The notes under the pieces are model-generated. The model had not been told where the DNA came from. It saw nothing but the letters and a program-made list of their open reading frames with translations, and ran no database searches. A stretch of DNA of 64,000 nt, taken from positions 31,658-95,657 of the forward strand of contig DATCFU010000249.1 of assembly GCA_036509315.1 (NCBI GenBank). The letters are read 5' to 3'. This stretch comes from PALSA-607 sp036509315. Lineage in GTDB: Bacteria; Actinomycetota; Actinomycetes; Acidothermales; Acidothermaceae. Of the stretch, positions 50,079-59,427 are shown in pieces (position 1 is the stretch's first letter; the number at the start of each line of letters is the position of its first letter). Position numbers and translations under genes: made by a program.

Positions 50079-53000
50079 ATGCTGCACCGCCGACCATTGC
50101 GCGCCTTCACTGCGCTCGTCTTCGGCACTGCAAGCTTTGCTGTCGTCGGTCTCAGCGCAGCCGCTCCGGCCGGCGCCACCCCCCGGCCCGGTCAACCTGG
50201 ACTCTGGGGTTTCGGGGCAGCCAAAGGACGTCCATCTCTGGGCTGCAAGCACCGCGGGCATGCTCTACTCCGTGACCGACCTCGGCGGAGGTGGCACGGA
50301 GTACTCCTTCATGCAGCCGACCGGTGGCTCCAGCACACCGCTACCGGCAGACGTCGTCCCGTCCAGCAGATCATCCGCGATCGTCGGCTCGATGGTCGGG
50401 AGCTTCGACGACGTCTCGACGTTCACATACACGACGATTACCGGCTCTGCCAGTGGCACGGCTACCGTGCCTGCGGGCGCTATGTATCAGGCGACCAGCG
50501 CAGACGGGTACCTGTATTCGGCGGTGCCGAACGGCTCGACCGCGACTCACATTTACGACGTCAATGTCAGCACGCACGCAACGACGGATATGGCCACGGT
50601 GCCTGGTACGCCTTCATGGTTCTACGTGTATGCCTCGACAAACGGCGTGCTGATTGACACCTATGAGACGGAAGCAATTCCGCCCGCGTCGCTTTACTAC
50701 GTCAGCTACGCCGCGCCCACCCAGCTCATTCAGTTGGCGTCGTCAGCGCCCGTCTCGAGCCTGCCCGTGCTGGGAACCAACTCGGCGGCCTGGATAGAGA
50801 ACCCGACCATCGGCGCAGACGACTCGACGTTCATGCCAGCCGACTCGACCGTCGTCCGCATCGGGCTCGACGGCACGAATGAAGTTCGCACGACGCTGCC
50901 CTACGCGGCTGGGGTCGCCATAACTCCAACGCTGACGGGCGTCACGATCCAGAACCCCGACTTCTCCGAATACTTCGCGACCATGCCCGCGGCGGGTGGG
51001 GCGCTGACTACCTATCCGACATCACTGTCTGACATTGCCTTGGCCGCCGGCAACTCCTTCTTCATGAGCCTGAACGGCACGCCGGCCACTGCGGGGCTGT
51101 ACACGACGACCTCGGCCGCCGGCCCCGCGACCCAGATCATCACCGCCGGTCCGCAGACCCTGCACGCGACCGCCATCGCGTTGTCACCCGGCCGCGCAAC
51201 GTGGGTCGACAACGGTATTGGCGCCGGTACGTGGAGTCGCCCGCTGTCGACATCTGGATCGACGATCACCCCTGGCGCCGCAAGCATCATCTCGTCGGTG
51301 TCCGACCCATCGACCGACACTCCACTCTCGGCGTCGGGCTCTCGAACTGCCTACATCGTGAACACTCCAACCGCCGAGGCTCTCTGGGTCAGCGGGCCAA
51401 CCGGAGCTCAGCAGATTCCAAACCCCATGGGCACAGACGGCGTGACGATCTCGGGTACCCGGCTGTTGGAAAACCAATACGACGGTTCGGCGACGCTGTA
51501 CGACTTGGTTGCAGGCACGTCGACCAACCTCCCCGCGCCGGTAGGCCCGACTTGGGCGTCGTTCAGCGGCCAGCAGCCCTACCAGCTCTCAGGCAACAAG
51601 CTCGCCTGGCTTGCGTCCGACGGTTCGGTATGGGTGAAGAACCTCGACACTGCCGTGGCGACGCAACTCTCGCCGGCGCTCATTGCGGCGGGACAGACCG
51701 TGACCGGCAGTGTGGCCGTCGCGGATGACACCGTCGCATGGAACGTGTCGGTGTGCACGACCTCCGGGCTCACTACGTCGTGCCTCGGTCAGTACCTGAG
51801 CTACCGAAACCTCGCCACCATGGGCCCGATTCAGACCATTCCGTCTGCGGGTCCGCTGCAGATCGCCCTTTCTCCCCAGTACCTCGCGTACAACACGTAC
51901 AACCCGGCGACCACCAAGTGGGATCTGTACGTCAACACGCTGTACACGTCGACGGTGACGGACATCGCACCGCCGACGGTCGCCTTCGAGCGGCAATTTT
52001 CGATATCGGGATCGACGGTCGGTTGGCTGGGCGCCGACTTCCTCGCGCACGTTCAGGCACTCACCCACATTGCGGAGCGGCCGCGGTATCTCGGCAACGG
52101 CATTGCGCCTTCGAGCCTGGTCGCCGACGGCACGCAGACATGGAACGGTGACTTCGTCGCGTCCACCAATCTCACGGCATGCACGGTGACCATCAAGTCT
52201 GGTTCCACGACAGTGCGCACGCTTGCATGTGACTCGACTCAGACCCCATTCGGCGAGGGCCTGGTCAGCTGGGACGGCAAGAACAGTGGCGGCACCCTCG
52301 TGCCTGCGGGTTCCTACACCTGGACGTTGGCCGGCGCGAACGCTGACGGCAATTTGCTGGACGCCGACGGTGGCTCGACCGCGATCACCGGCACGATTGC
52401 TGTGACAGCTGCCACGACCGGCGGTGGTGGCGGCAGTTCCAGCGGTGAGGGCAGTTCCGGCGGTGGCGGTGGAGGCGGCGCGGGTAGTTCGACCGTCGCC
52501 GTCGACAGGCTCTCCGGTGCCGACCGTTTCGCCACTGCGGTTGCGGCGTCGCAAGTGGAGTTCCCGTCGGGCGGTGCGGATGCAGTGGTACTCGCCCGTG
52601 CCGACGACTACGCCGACGCACTGGTCGGTGGACCGCTTGCCGCGCAGAAGAACGCACCGCTTCTCCTGACGACAGGCGAATCGTTACCTGCAGCGACAAA
52701 GTCAGAACTGACGCGCGTGCTTGCGAGCGGCGGGCAGGTATATCTGTTGGGCGGCACCTCTGCGATTCCTGCAGCTGTCGAGGCACAGCTGAAGGCGATG
52801 GGTTACCACACGACTCGCCTCGCCGGGTCAACCCGCTACGCCACTGCCGTCGCTGTCGCTGATGCCCTCGGAGATCCGACCACGGTGTTGCTGGCGACCG
52901 CGACAAACTACCCCGACGCTTTGGCGGCTGGACCGGCCGCAGCTCATGTCGGTGGTGCGGTGTTACTCACGGGCGGACCCGTCATGCCGAGTGAAACGGC

Positions 53001-53376
53001 TACCTACTTAGCGGCTCACGCGAAGACGACGTACGCGATCGGCGGGCCGGCTGCTATCGCGGCGCCCACTGCCCACGCCATCGTCGGTGCTGATCGCTAT
53101 GCCACTGCAGTCGCCGTCGCGACCACGTTCTTCACCGCGCCGACGACGCTAGGTATCTCGACCGGCACCAACTTCCCCGACGCGCTCGCGGCTGGAGCAT
53201 TGCTTGCCCACGTCGGCGCACCGCTTGTTTTGACAAGCGCCGACAGTCTCCCCAGCCCGACACTGCAGTACCTGACCTCGGTCGCCAGCTCGGCGACGTC
53301 CGCCCATATCTTTGGCGGTACCACGGCCGTCAGCGACTCAGTGCGGACGGCGGTCAGCACCGCCCTGCAGCACTGA
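50079..53376 (+). CDS. Large secreted propeller-like protein with three cell-wall-binding repeats; signal peptide one frame out
   Basis: The mature frame is about 1,070 residues. Residues to ~640 are repeating strands like those of WD40/PQQ-type propellers (HLWAASTAGMLYSVTDLGGG, ATLYDLVAGTSTNLP, NKLAWLASDGSVWVKNLD). Next come a FlgD-like Ig segment (SWDGKNSGGTLVPAGSYTWTL), a Gly/Ser linker and three cell wall binding type-2 repeats, each opening with the Gly-Ala/Ser-x-RYATA motif (LSGADRFATAVAAS, LAGSTRYATAVAVA, IVGADRYATAVAVA). The best start is the ATG at 50079 (GGGGG upstream, signal peptide LRAFTALVFGTASFAVVGLSAAAPAGA), but it joins the mature frame only if the C6 tract at 50179-50184 had five C. 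An in-frame ATG at 50137 gives no signal peptide. Confidence 0.82.
50179..50184. repeat. C6 tract separating signal peptide and mature frame
   Basis: Six C where five would fuse the signal peptide (SAAAPAGAT) to the mature protein (PGPVNLDSGVSGQP). The second case in this window of one extra base in a C-tract. Confidence 0.65.
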
Positions 53377-53401
53377 CCGCCGCCGGTTGGCAGTACTGCT
53401 G

Positions 53402-53752
53402 TTAGCCGTTGGCGGCGACGCCGACCCGGTGTCCCTGCGCGTCGGCGAAGACACCGAAGCTGGTGCCGGGAACATGCTGGGCAGGCTGGATAATCTTGCC
53501 ACCGAGCTTCTCGGCCTTGGCGAGGGTCGCGTCGACATCTTCGACGGCCACGAAGAAGAGCACTTCGTCCTCGGCACTTTGGCGCGGGCTGATCGCCACG
53601 TAAGTGCCGCCTTCGGCGCCCGTGTCGATGAAGGTGTAGCCAGGGAACGCGCCTTCGGAAGCGACCTTCCAACCGAACAACTCACCGAAGAAGTCGCGCG
53701 TGGCGTCGGGGTCAGCGGAACGGATCTCGGCGTGAATCACGGGATGGGCCAT
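53402..53752 (-). CDS. VOC (glyoxalase/bleomycin-resistance fold) family protein
   Basis: 116 residues from an ATG with AGGAG eight bases upstream. Two beta-alpha-beta-beta-beta units are seen: HPVIHAEIRSADPDATRDFFGELFGWKV with the first metal-ligand His, then EVLFFVAVEDVDATLAKAEKLGGKIIQPAQHVPGTSFGVFADAQGHRVGV. Such single-domain proteins dimerise to form the metal site and may act as lyases, dioxygenases or drug-binding proteins. Substrate unknown. It is convergent with the secreted protein gene. Confidence 0.88.
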   Translation of the reverse strand: MAHPVIHAEIRSADPDATRDFFGELFGWKVASEGAFPGYTFIDTGAEGGTYVAISPRQSAEDEVLFFVAVEDVDATLAKAEKLGGKIIQPAQHVPGTSFGVFADAQGHRVGVAANG

Positions 53753-53921
53753 GACGATGCTCCTAGGTCGATGAGGTCGCGTTGGACGAGGCTGCACACA
53801 ACCTCACGACGAACCAGCGGGGCCTAAATCGACAGGGTCGGCCGTCGCTTTCGCCGATGAGTCCGGATCGGCTGGGACGTCTCAAGTTAGACAAGACTGT
53901 CCGAGCGCGAAGGAGTGAAAG

Positions 53922-54416
53922 ATGGCCCAGACGATCGACGAGCCGCGAATCGAACAACGAGAAGCGCAGCCATACGCGGCGATCAAATCCCTCGCCACGA
54001 TGGAGGAGCTCGGCACAGTACTGCCCGGCTTCCATCCCGAATTACGAAGCTGGCTCGCCGAAAGTGGCGTTGCACCAACCGGGGCGCCGTTCTTCAAGTA
54101 CAACGTCATAGACATGGAGCGGCAGCTCGAGGTGGAGGTCGGGTTCCCGATCACTGCATCGTTGGACGGCGATGAGCGAGTGTTGGTGGGCGTGTTGCCG
54201 GCCGGCCGCTACGCAGTGACCTTGCACCACGGGCACCGTGACGGGCTGATCGGAGCGGTGGCGGCGCTGCTGAGTTGGGCGGAAACGCAGGGAATCGTCT
54301 GGGACGTGACCACCGTGCCCACGGGCGAGCGATGGGGATGCCGCCTTGAGACCTACCTGACCGACAGCCCTGACATGAACACCTGGGAAACCGAACTCGC
54401 ATTTCGCCTTGCGTGA
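53922..54416 (+). CDS. GyrI-like small-molecule-binding domain protein
   Basis: 164 residues; GGAG lies eight bases upstream of the ATG. EQREAQPYAAIKSLATMEELGTVLPGF at the start, VEVGFPITASLDGDERVLVGVLPAGRYAVTLHHGHRDGLIGAVAALLSWAETQGI in the middle and TYLTDSPDMNTWETELAF at the end match the GyrI-like/SOUL-related fold used as an effector domain in MerR- and AraC-type regulators. Here no DNA-binding domain is attached, so it is a stand-alone ligand-binding protein. It is divergent from the VOC gene. Confidence 0.85.
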   Translation: MAQTIDEPRIEQREAQPYAAIKSLATMEELGTVLPGFHPELRSWLAESGVAPTGAPFFKYNVIDMERQLEVEVGFPITASLDGDERVLVGVLPAGRYAVTLHHGHRDGLIGAVAALLSWAETQGIVWDVTTVPTGERWGCRLETYLTDSPDMNTWETELAFRLA

Positions 54417-54501
54417 GCAGTAGTCAAACTCGTGACTAGCACCACGCTCAGGGGGAATCTCAGGGTCATCCACGAGGATGCGGGGCGAAGGATTCGGCAG
54501 A

Positions 54502-55254
54502 ATGTCGCACGTGCGGCGCGATGTCTGTGGGGTGACTGTGCGTTCTTTTGGGTACGGGTTCAGATCTGAAGTGAGCCGAATTCGGGGCACCGTCAGCCGC
54601 CGGTGGGCGGAGCGTGGCATTCGGAGCTACCTGCTCACCGCCGTGATCGCGTCAGCAATCGTGCTCATGTGGTGGGCGGACCACACGGCAGGTAGGTCGG
54701 TAGTCGCGCGCTGTTGCGGCGAACGCGTCGACGCTCCGATTGGGGTCTCATTGCTGCGGTTGCCTGGCTCAATGCTCGCGCCTGCTGCGCTGCTACCCGT
54801 GTGGGGATCCGTGGCGCAGGTGGTGCTCGCATTCGGAATCGCCGAGGCCGCTGTGGGTGCTCGTCGGGCACTGACGGTGGCAGGACTTGCCCACGTGATC
54901 GGTACGCTCGCTGGTCGCTACTTCGTCTGGTACGCCCCGGCAGTTCTCGGCGGACTTCCCGTCTCCTGGCGGTATGCGTTGGATACCGGGCCCTCGGCGG
55001 CGACCTGCGGCTTGGCAGTGTACGTCGCTGTTGTGGTGGGCTGCCCGCGGCTCGGCTGTGTGCTCGCAGGTGCTGTGTTGGCTGCATTCGCGCTGCATCC
55101 AGACTTGGCCGGCCGGGAACACGTCGTTGCGCTCGTGGTCGGCGCCGCAGCCGCCGGCGTCCAATTGCTGGCGTTCCGGCGCGCTACGCGCCACCTCCTG
55201 GCTAGCGGTAGCGGCCAGGCGGGCGGCTCAATTCGGCAGGTAACCATCGCTTGA
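54502..55254 (+). CDS. Rhomboid-like membrane protein
   Basis: About 250 residues from an ATG with GAAGGA nine bases upstream. Six spans. The pattern recalls rhomboid proteases: LLRLPGSMLAPAALLPVWGSVAQVVLAFG (L1 and helix 2 region), AEAAVGARRALTVAGLAHVIGTLAG, then DTGPSAATCGLAVYVAV, where GPSAATCG fits the GxSxxxxG nucleophile motif, and REHVVALVVGAAAAG with a His in the last helix. The usual HxxxN helix 2 residues are not clear, so it may be an inactive relative. A long basic N-terminus is cytoplasmic. Function unassigned. Confidence 0.6.
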   Translation: MSHVRRDVCGVTVRSFGYGFRSEVSRIRGTVSRRWAERGIRSYLLTAVIASAIVLMWWADHTAGRSVVARCCGERVDAPIGVSLLRLPGSMLAPAALLPVWGSVAQVVLAFGIAEAAVGARRALTVAGLAHVIGTLAGRYFVWYAPAVLGGLPVSWRYALDTGPSAATCGLAVYVAVVVGCPRLGCVLAGAVLAAFALHPDLAGREHVVALVVGAAAAGVQLLAFRRATRHLLASGSGQAGGSIRQVTIA

Positions 55255-55354
55255 GTTGCATTCGGTGTGGCGCGTGACTTGGAGACAGCACAAGATCCTG
55301 TTCGCCGACGAAAGCCGCACGGTACGTGGGTAGGGGGTCGGCCGCCTCCGGCGG

Positions 55355-56641
55355 GTGATGCGGGCACGGACCGATGACGGCATGCTGGACGGGTCGGTAC
55401 AAGGAGGGGACATCGATCTAGCACGCACCCGCTTGGCGGACAGCAAGCGATGGAAGCGCGACGCGGCCGTCGATTGGTTGTTGTCGACGTTCGCCAATGC
55501 GCGGCTGTGGTGGGCTCTTGGTGCAGCGTTGGTTGCTTTCTCAACGGTCGACGCTTTGGTTTTCGCTCAGGTGCACCGGGACGTGTTCCCACAGGCAGCA
55601 CTAATGCTCGCGGGATTGTCGATCGCGCCGCTTCTGCTTGTGCGGTGGAGGCCGTTCACAACGCTTCTGCTCGTAGTCGCGGCCAACAGCGTGTTCGTGG
55701 TGTACTCGCGGTTCCCGTGGCCGCCAGTCAGTGTGATCGCTTGGCTGGTCGCCTTGGCAAGCTGCCCTCTGGTGTTGTCGCGACCACGATCCCTTGCACT
55801 GCTCGGGGTGGCGGAGATCGCGGTGGCAGTCGGAGTGTGTGTGCCTGCTTCGTTGAACGGAAGGCCATGGGACGCGCCGATTACGGAGGCGTTGGCCGCA
55901 TTGTTGGCGTGGGGCGCCGCCGATACATTCCGTGGTCGCCGTGAGGCGGACCTCGTTCGAACTAGTGTCGCCGCAGAAGTGCGGGTGATGCAGGAGCGCG
56001 AAGCGTTGACGCAGGGACGGGCAGCGTTCGCGCGTGAACTGCACGACGTGGTTGCGCATCAAGTCTCGCTGATCGCGGTCCGTGCAGCGATGGCGCCTTA
56101 CCAAGTTGGGGACCTGTCGCCAGCTGCCCGTGACGCGTTCTCCGAAATCGCTGCCCAGGCGCGCGAAGCGTTGGAGGAGCTGCGAACAGTGCTCGGTGTT
56201 CTGCGGACCACGGACGGTGCCGTGTTGCAGGCGCCGCAGCCGGGATTGGCGGACCTGGCGGCTTTGGTCGCGAGGTCGAGAGGCAGCGGGATGAGCATTG
56301 ATCTTCAGATTGATGGGTCGCCTGTCTCAACTTCAGATTCGGTCCAGCTGTGTTGCTATCGGCTCGTTCAAGAGGGCCTAACGAACGCCGCTCGCCACGC
56401 CCCAGGTACCGCGATTCACGTGCGCCTCACCTACGGATCTGGGCTCGATGTGATGATCACGAACGACGTGGACACACGCCGCAGCGCTACCGACTCCCCC
56501 GGCCGTAACGGGTTCGGATTGATCGGCATGCGAGAACGGGTCACCGCTGTCGGGGGGGAGTTGATTGCCGGTAGGCAGGGGGCCAGCTTTCAAGTGTGGG
56601 CACGGTTACCCATCGCTGAAGCGGGACACGCTAGTGGCTGA
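55355..56641 (+). CDS. NarL-type sensor histidine kinase (HisKA_3)
   Basis: 428 residues. About five spans in residues 45-190 form an integral membrane sensor with little outside the membrane. FARELHDVVAHQVSLIAVRAAMAPYQ (~225-250) is the HisKA_3 phospho-His motif, and the ATPase domain has LCCYRLVQEGLTNAARHAPG and NGFGLIGMRERVTAVGGEL. The same design is found in actinobacterial kinases that control ABC exporters. The stop overlaps the response regulator start (GTGGCTGA). The start codon is uncertain (GTG/ATG near 55355). Confidence 0.9.
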   Translation: MMRARTDDGMLDGSVQGGDIDLARTRLADSKRWKRDAAVDWLLSTFANARLWWALGAALVAFSTVDALVFAQVHRDVFPQAALMLAGLSIAPLLLVRWRPFTTLLLVVAANSVFVVYSRFPWPPVSVIAWLVALASCPLVLSRPRSLALLGVAEIAVAVGVCVPASLNGRPWDAPITEALAALLAWGAADTFRGRREADLVRTSVAAEVRVMQEREALTQGRAAFARELHDVVAHQVSLIAVRAAMAPYQVGDLSPAARDAFSEIAAQAREALEELRTVLGVLRTTDGAVLQAPQPGLADLAALVARSRGSGMSIDLQIDGSPVSTSDSVQLCCYRLVQEGLTNAARHAPGTAIHVRLTYGSGLDVMITNDVDTRRSATDSPGRNGFGLIGMRERVTAVGGELIAGRQGASFQVWARLPIAEAGHASG

Positions 56642-57317
56642 GGACCGTCTGCTCCGGGTGATGATCGTTGACGATCAAGCGGTTGTGCGACTCGGATTCC
56701 AAGCCCTGTTGGACTCCGAGCCGGACCTCAGCGTCGTCGCAGTCGCCGCCGACGGGCGCGAGGCTGTGCGACTCGCGCGAACAGCACGTCCCGACGTCGT
56801 GTTGATGGATGTGCGGATGCCGGGTATGGGAGGCATCGACGCTACTCGCGCCCTGCAGGGATTAGAGAACCCTCCGCACGTGCTCATACTGACGACATTC
56901 GACCTCGATGAATACGTGTACGACGCACTCAGGGCCGGAGCAAGCGGATTTCTCCTCAAAGACGCGACACCGGAACGAATTCTGGATGCGGTGCGCGTCA
57001 TCGGTGCCGGTGACGCATTGCTGGCACCCGCAGTCACCCGCCGCCTGATCACCGAGTTCGCAGCCCGGGCTCAGCTACAGACTCCGCCAAGGTTGGGCGA
57101 TCTCACGACGCGAGAGCGGCAGGTCTTCGACCTACTTGCCAGCGGGCTGGCCAACGCCGAGATCGCAACGGAGTTGCACCTCGCGGAGCAGACCGTGAAG
57201 ACCCACGTCAGCGCGGTGCTGTTCAAGCTCGGCCTTCGTGACCGTGTGCAGGCAGTTGTCTTGGCCTACGAATCCGGCGTCATCACCCCAGGGGCCAGTC
57301 GGACGACACCTCAATAG
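56634..57317 (+). CDS. NarL/LuxR-family response regulator
   Basis: 227 residues. MIVDDQAVVRLGFQALLDSEP has the acidic pair; VVLMDVRMPGMGGIDAT holds the phospho-Asp (~61), and ASGFLLKDATPE the Lys. After a linker, the LuxR helix-turn-helix is LTTRERQVFDLLASGLANAEIATELHLAEQTVKTHVSAVLFKLG. It is coupled to the kinase and lies 94 bases before the ABC transporter genes, which are its likely targets. Confidence 0.94.
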   Translation: MAEDRLLRVMIVDDQAVVRLGFQALLDSEPDLSVVAVAADGREAVRLARTARPDVVLMDVRMPGMGGIDATRALQGLENPPHVLILTTFDLDEYVYDALRAGASGFLLKDATPERILDAVRVIGAGDALLAPAVTRRLITEFAARAQLQTPPRLGDLTTRERQVFDLLASGLANAEIATELHLAEQTVKTHVSAVLFKLGLRDRVQAVVLAYESGVITPGASRTTPQ

Positions 57318-57399
57318 GTCGTCAACGAGTCCCTCTGAAGTAGCACGTGCCGCAAAGATCCGGGTACTTGCGACCGACGCGGCGCAGCCAGCGCGCGCC

Positions 57400-57405
57400 T
57401 ACGGT
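57400..57405 (+). promoter_or_regulatory. Probable -10 box, leaderless ABC transporter operon
   Basis: TACGGT ends six bases before the ATG, and no Shine-Dalgarno is present. So the ABC genes have their own promoter after the two-component genes. Confidence 0.5.
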
Positions 57406-57411
57406 CAGTGC

Positions 57412-58380
57412 ATGATCGAAGCAACGGATCTGACGAAGCGATTCGGTTCAACCCTTGCGGTGGACGGCTTGAACTTCACCGTTCGTCCTGGGTATGTGAC
57501 CGGGTTCTTGGGGCCGAACGGCGCAGGGAAGTCCACCACAATGCGCATGATTCTGGGCCTCGATAGCCCCACCCGAGGGTCAGTGACGGTGAACGGAAAG
57601 CCCTACGGCCAACTTCGGCGGCCGCTGCACCAGATAGGCGCAGTACTCGAGGTCCGAGCGATGCATGGGGGGCGCACCGCCTACCATCACCTTCTTTGTC
57701 TCGCCCAAGCAAGCGGAATCCCCTCCCGGCGCGTGAACGCAGTGCTCGAACTCGTCGGGCTGGAAAACGTCGGACACAAGCGGGTGGGCAAGTTCTCGCT
57801 CGGCATGAGCCAACGCCTGGGCCTCGCCGCGGCGCTCCTCGGGGACCCGGCCATCTTGATCTGTGACGAGCCGGTCAACGGCTTGGATCCCGACGGGATC
57901 CTGTGGATAAGGACGCTGCTACGGAACCTCGCATCCGAAGGACGCGCCGTCTTCGTCTCCAGCCACCTGATGAGCGAGATGGCGCTTACCGCGGATCACC
58001 TCATCGTCATCGGCCAGGGCAAGCTCCTCGCCGACGCGAGCATTTCGGAGGTCATCGGGAGTGGATCACGCAAATACGTCCTTGTCCGTTCGCGCGACCC
58101 CCACCGACTCACGAGTGTCCTGACAGGCGCGGGCGCGACAGTCAACTCCACCTCCAACGTCGACAGCAGCACGATCGTCGAGGAGCAAACCCTGCACGTC
58201 ACCGGCATGGGCCACGACACGATCGGTGACCTCGCCGCCCGGCACGGCATCGCCGTCCTCGAACTCACGCCCCACAATGCCTCGCTGGAGGACGCCTACA
58301 TGGAACTCACCCATCGCTTCGTCGACTTTCATGCCGGGGCCGACACGACACAAACACCAGCATCTGAGTCAGGAATCTGA
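57412..58380 (+). CDS. ABC exporter ATP-binding protein
   Basis: 322 residues. MIEATDLTKRFGSTLAVDGL begins the nucleotide-binding domain; Walker A is LGPNGAGKSTTMRM (~38-51), the signature is KFSLGMSQRLGLAAALLGDP, Walker B ILICDEPVNGLDPDG and the H loop VFVSSHLMSEM. The C-terminal ~100 residues (LVRSRDPHRLTSVLTGAGA) are the regulatory part found in drug and bacitracin exporters of the CcmA/DRA group. It is followed two bases later by the permease. Confidence 0.95.
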   Translation: MIEATDLTKRFGSTLAVDGLNFTVRPGYVTGFLGPNGAGKSTTMRMILGLDSPTRGSVTVNGKPYGQLRRPLHQIGAVLEVRAMHGGRTAYHHLLCLAQASGIPSRRVNAVLELVGLENVGHKRVGKFSLGMSQRLGLAAALLGDPAILICDEPVNGLDPDGILWIRTLLRNLASEGRAVFVSSHLMSEMALTADHLIVIGQGKLLADASISEVIGSGSRKYVLVRSRDPHRLTSVLTGAGATVNSTSNVDSSTIVEEQTLHVTGMGHDTIGDLAARHGIAVLELTPHNASLEDAYMELTHRFVDFHAGADTTQTPASESGI

Positions 58381-58381
58381 C

Positions 58382-59209
58382 ATGGCCATGACCGTCGCCA
58401 CTGCAGGCAACGAACTGCACGAGCCGCAACCCCAGACCATCGGTTTCGGCAACGTGCTGCACTCGGAATGGACCAAACTCCGGACGGTTCGATCCACCTA
58501 CTGGACCGCCGGGATTGCCCTGCTCGCGAGCATCGCGCTCGGTGCACTCATCTGCGCTCGCACCGCTTATAACATCAAACACGGCCGCCAGAGCCTCGAC
58601 GGTTTCGACGCGACCCTAGCCAGCCTCGACGGTCTCTACATCGCGCAAGTCGCTATCGGCGCTCTGGGCGTACTCAGCATCAGCTCCGAATACGGAACAG
58701 GCATGATCCGCGCGACACTTGCCACCGTCCCTCAGCGGCGCGCCATGCTCGCCGCCAAGCTCTTGGTCTTCGGGCTTGCAACACTCGTCGCGGGCGAGAT
58801 CATGAGCTTTGCGGCATTCGCCATCGGGCAACACCTATTGGCCTCGGCACACGCCGGCGTCTCGCTACATCAAGCGGCTGCGCTACGCGCAACCGTCGGC
58901 GGGGGCCTCTACTTGACCGCCGTCGGCCTGCTCGGATTTGGGATGGGAGCGCTCGTGCGTAACACGGCAGGAGCACTCTCGGCGTTCTTCGGCACGCTGT
59001 TCGCGCTCACTGCCGTCGACGACTTGCTGCCCACCAACCTTCGCAACGACATCATCCCCTACCTACCCGCGAACGCGGGCAGCCAGATCATCACCGTGGT
59101 CCACACCGCTGGCGCGCTCTCACCGTGGACCGGGCTCGGCGTTCTCGCCATGTACGGCGTGACCGCGACCGTCGCCGCCACGCTCCTCATCACCCGGCGC
59201 GACGTTTAG
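58382..59209 (+). CDS. ABC-2 type permease
   Basis: 275 residues with six spans. GFGNVLHSEWTKLRTVRSTYWT at the start and SISSEYGTGMIRATLATVPQRRAMLAAKLLVF are typical of the permeases that pair with this ATPase type. The last part (FFGTLFALTAVDDLLPTNLRNDIIPYLPANAGSQI) forms the long loop. The start is one base after the ATPase stop, so the two are one operon. The substrate may be a cell-envelope-active compound, given the two-component system upstream; that is inference. Confidence 0.9.
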   Translation: MAMTVATAGNELHEPQPQTIGFGNVLHSEWTKLRTVRSTYWTAGIALLASIALGALICARTAYNIKHGRQSLDGFDATLASLDGLYIAQVAIGALGVLSISSEYGTGMIRATLATVPQRRAMLAAKLLVFGLATLVAGEIMSFAAFAIGQHLLASAHAGVSLHQAAALRATVGGGLYLTAVGLLGFGMGALVRNTAGALSAFFGTLFALTAVDDLLPTNLRNDIIPYLPANAGSQIITVVHTAGALSPWTGLGVLAMYGVTATVAATLLITRRDV

Positions 59210-59380
59210 GTACGTCCCACGCGAGTTGCTCGTGGATGCCAACCAGTCGGCTCATCACGTCGTCGAGGTAGTTTCCGTTCAAGCCCGTGCAGGCCAGTTC
59301 AGGACGGTGGCCGAGGTGATTCGCGAGCCTTCACGCACTCGTCATGCAGTTCGACTAGCTTCGCCGGAGGAGCGCCGCGG
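59190..59380 (-). pseudogene. Remnant of an unidentified gene
   Basis: One minus-strand frame reads LANHLGHRPELACTGLNGNY, then LDDVMSRLVGIHEQLAWDVP, and stops at 59190. It has the amphipathic pattern of a real helical protein but no start codon. A second frame immediately upstream reads LVELHDECVKA. The two could be one protein with a frameshift near 59320. I cannot name the family. The 3' end overlaps the convergent permease gene by 20 bases. Confidence 0.3.
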
Positions 59381-59427
59381 TTTGGTAGCGGCGGTTGTGT
59401 CGACAGTCGTGGGAGGGAATCGCGCCG

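Noticed and set aside
51589..52554. 321-codon minus-strand frame inside the large secreted protein gene
   Set aside because: Arg/Gly-rich shadow of the plus-strand gene.
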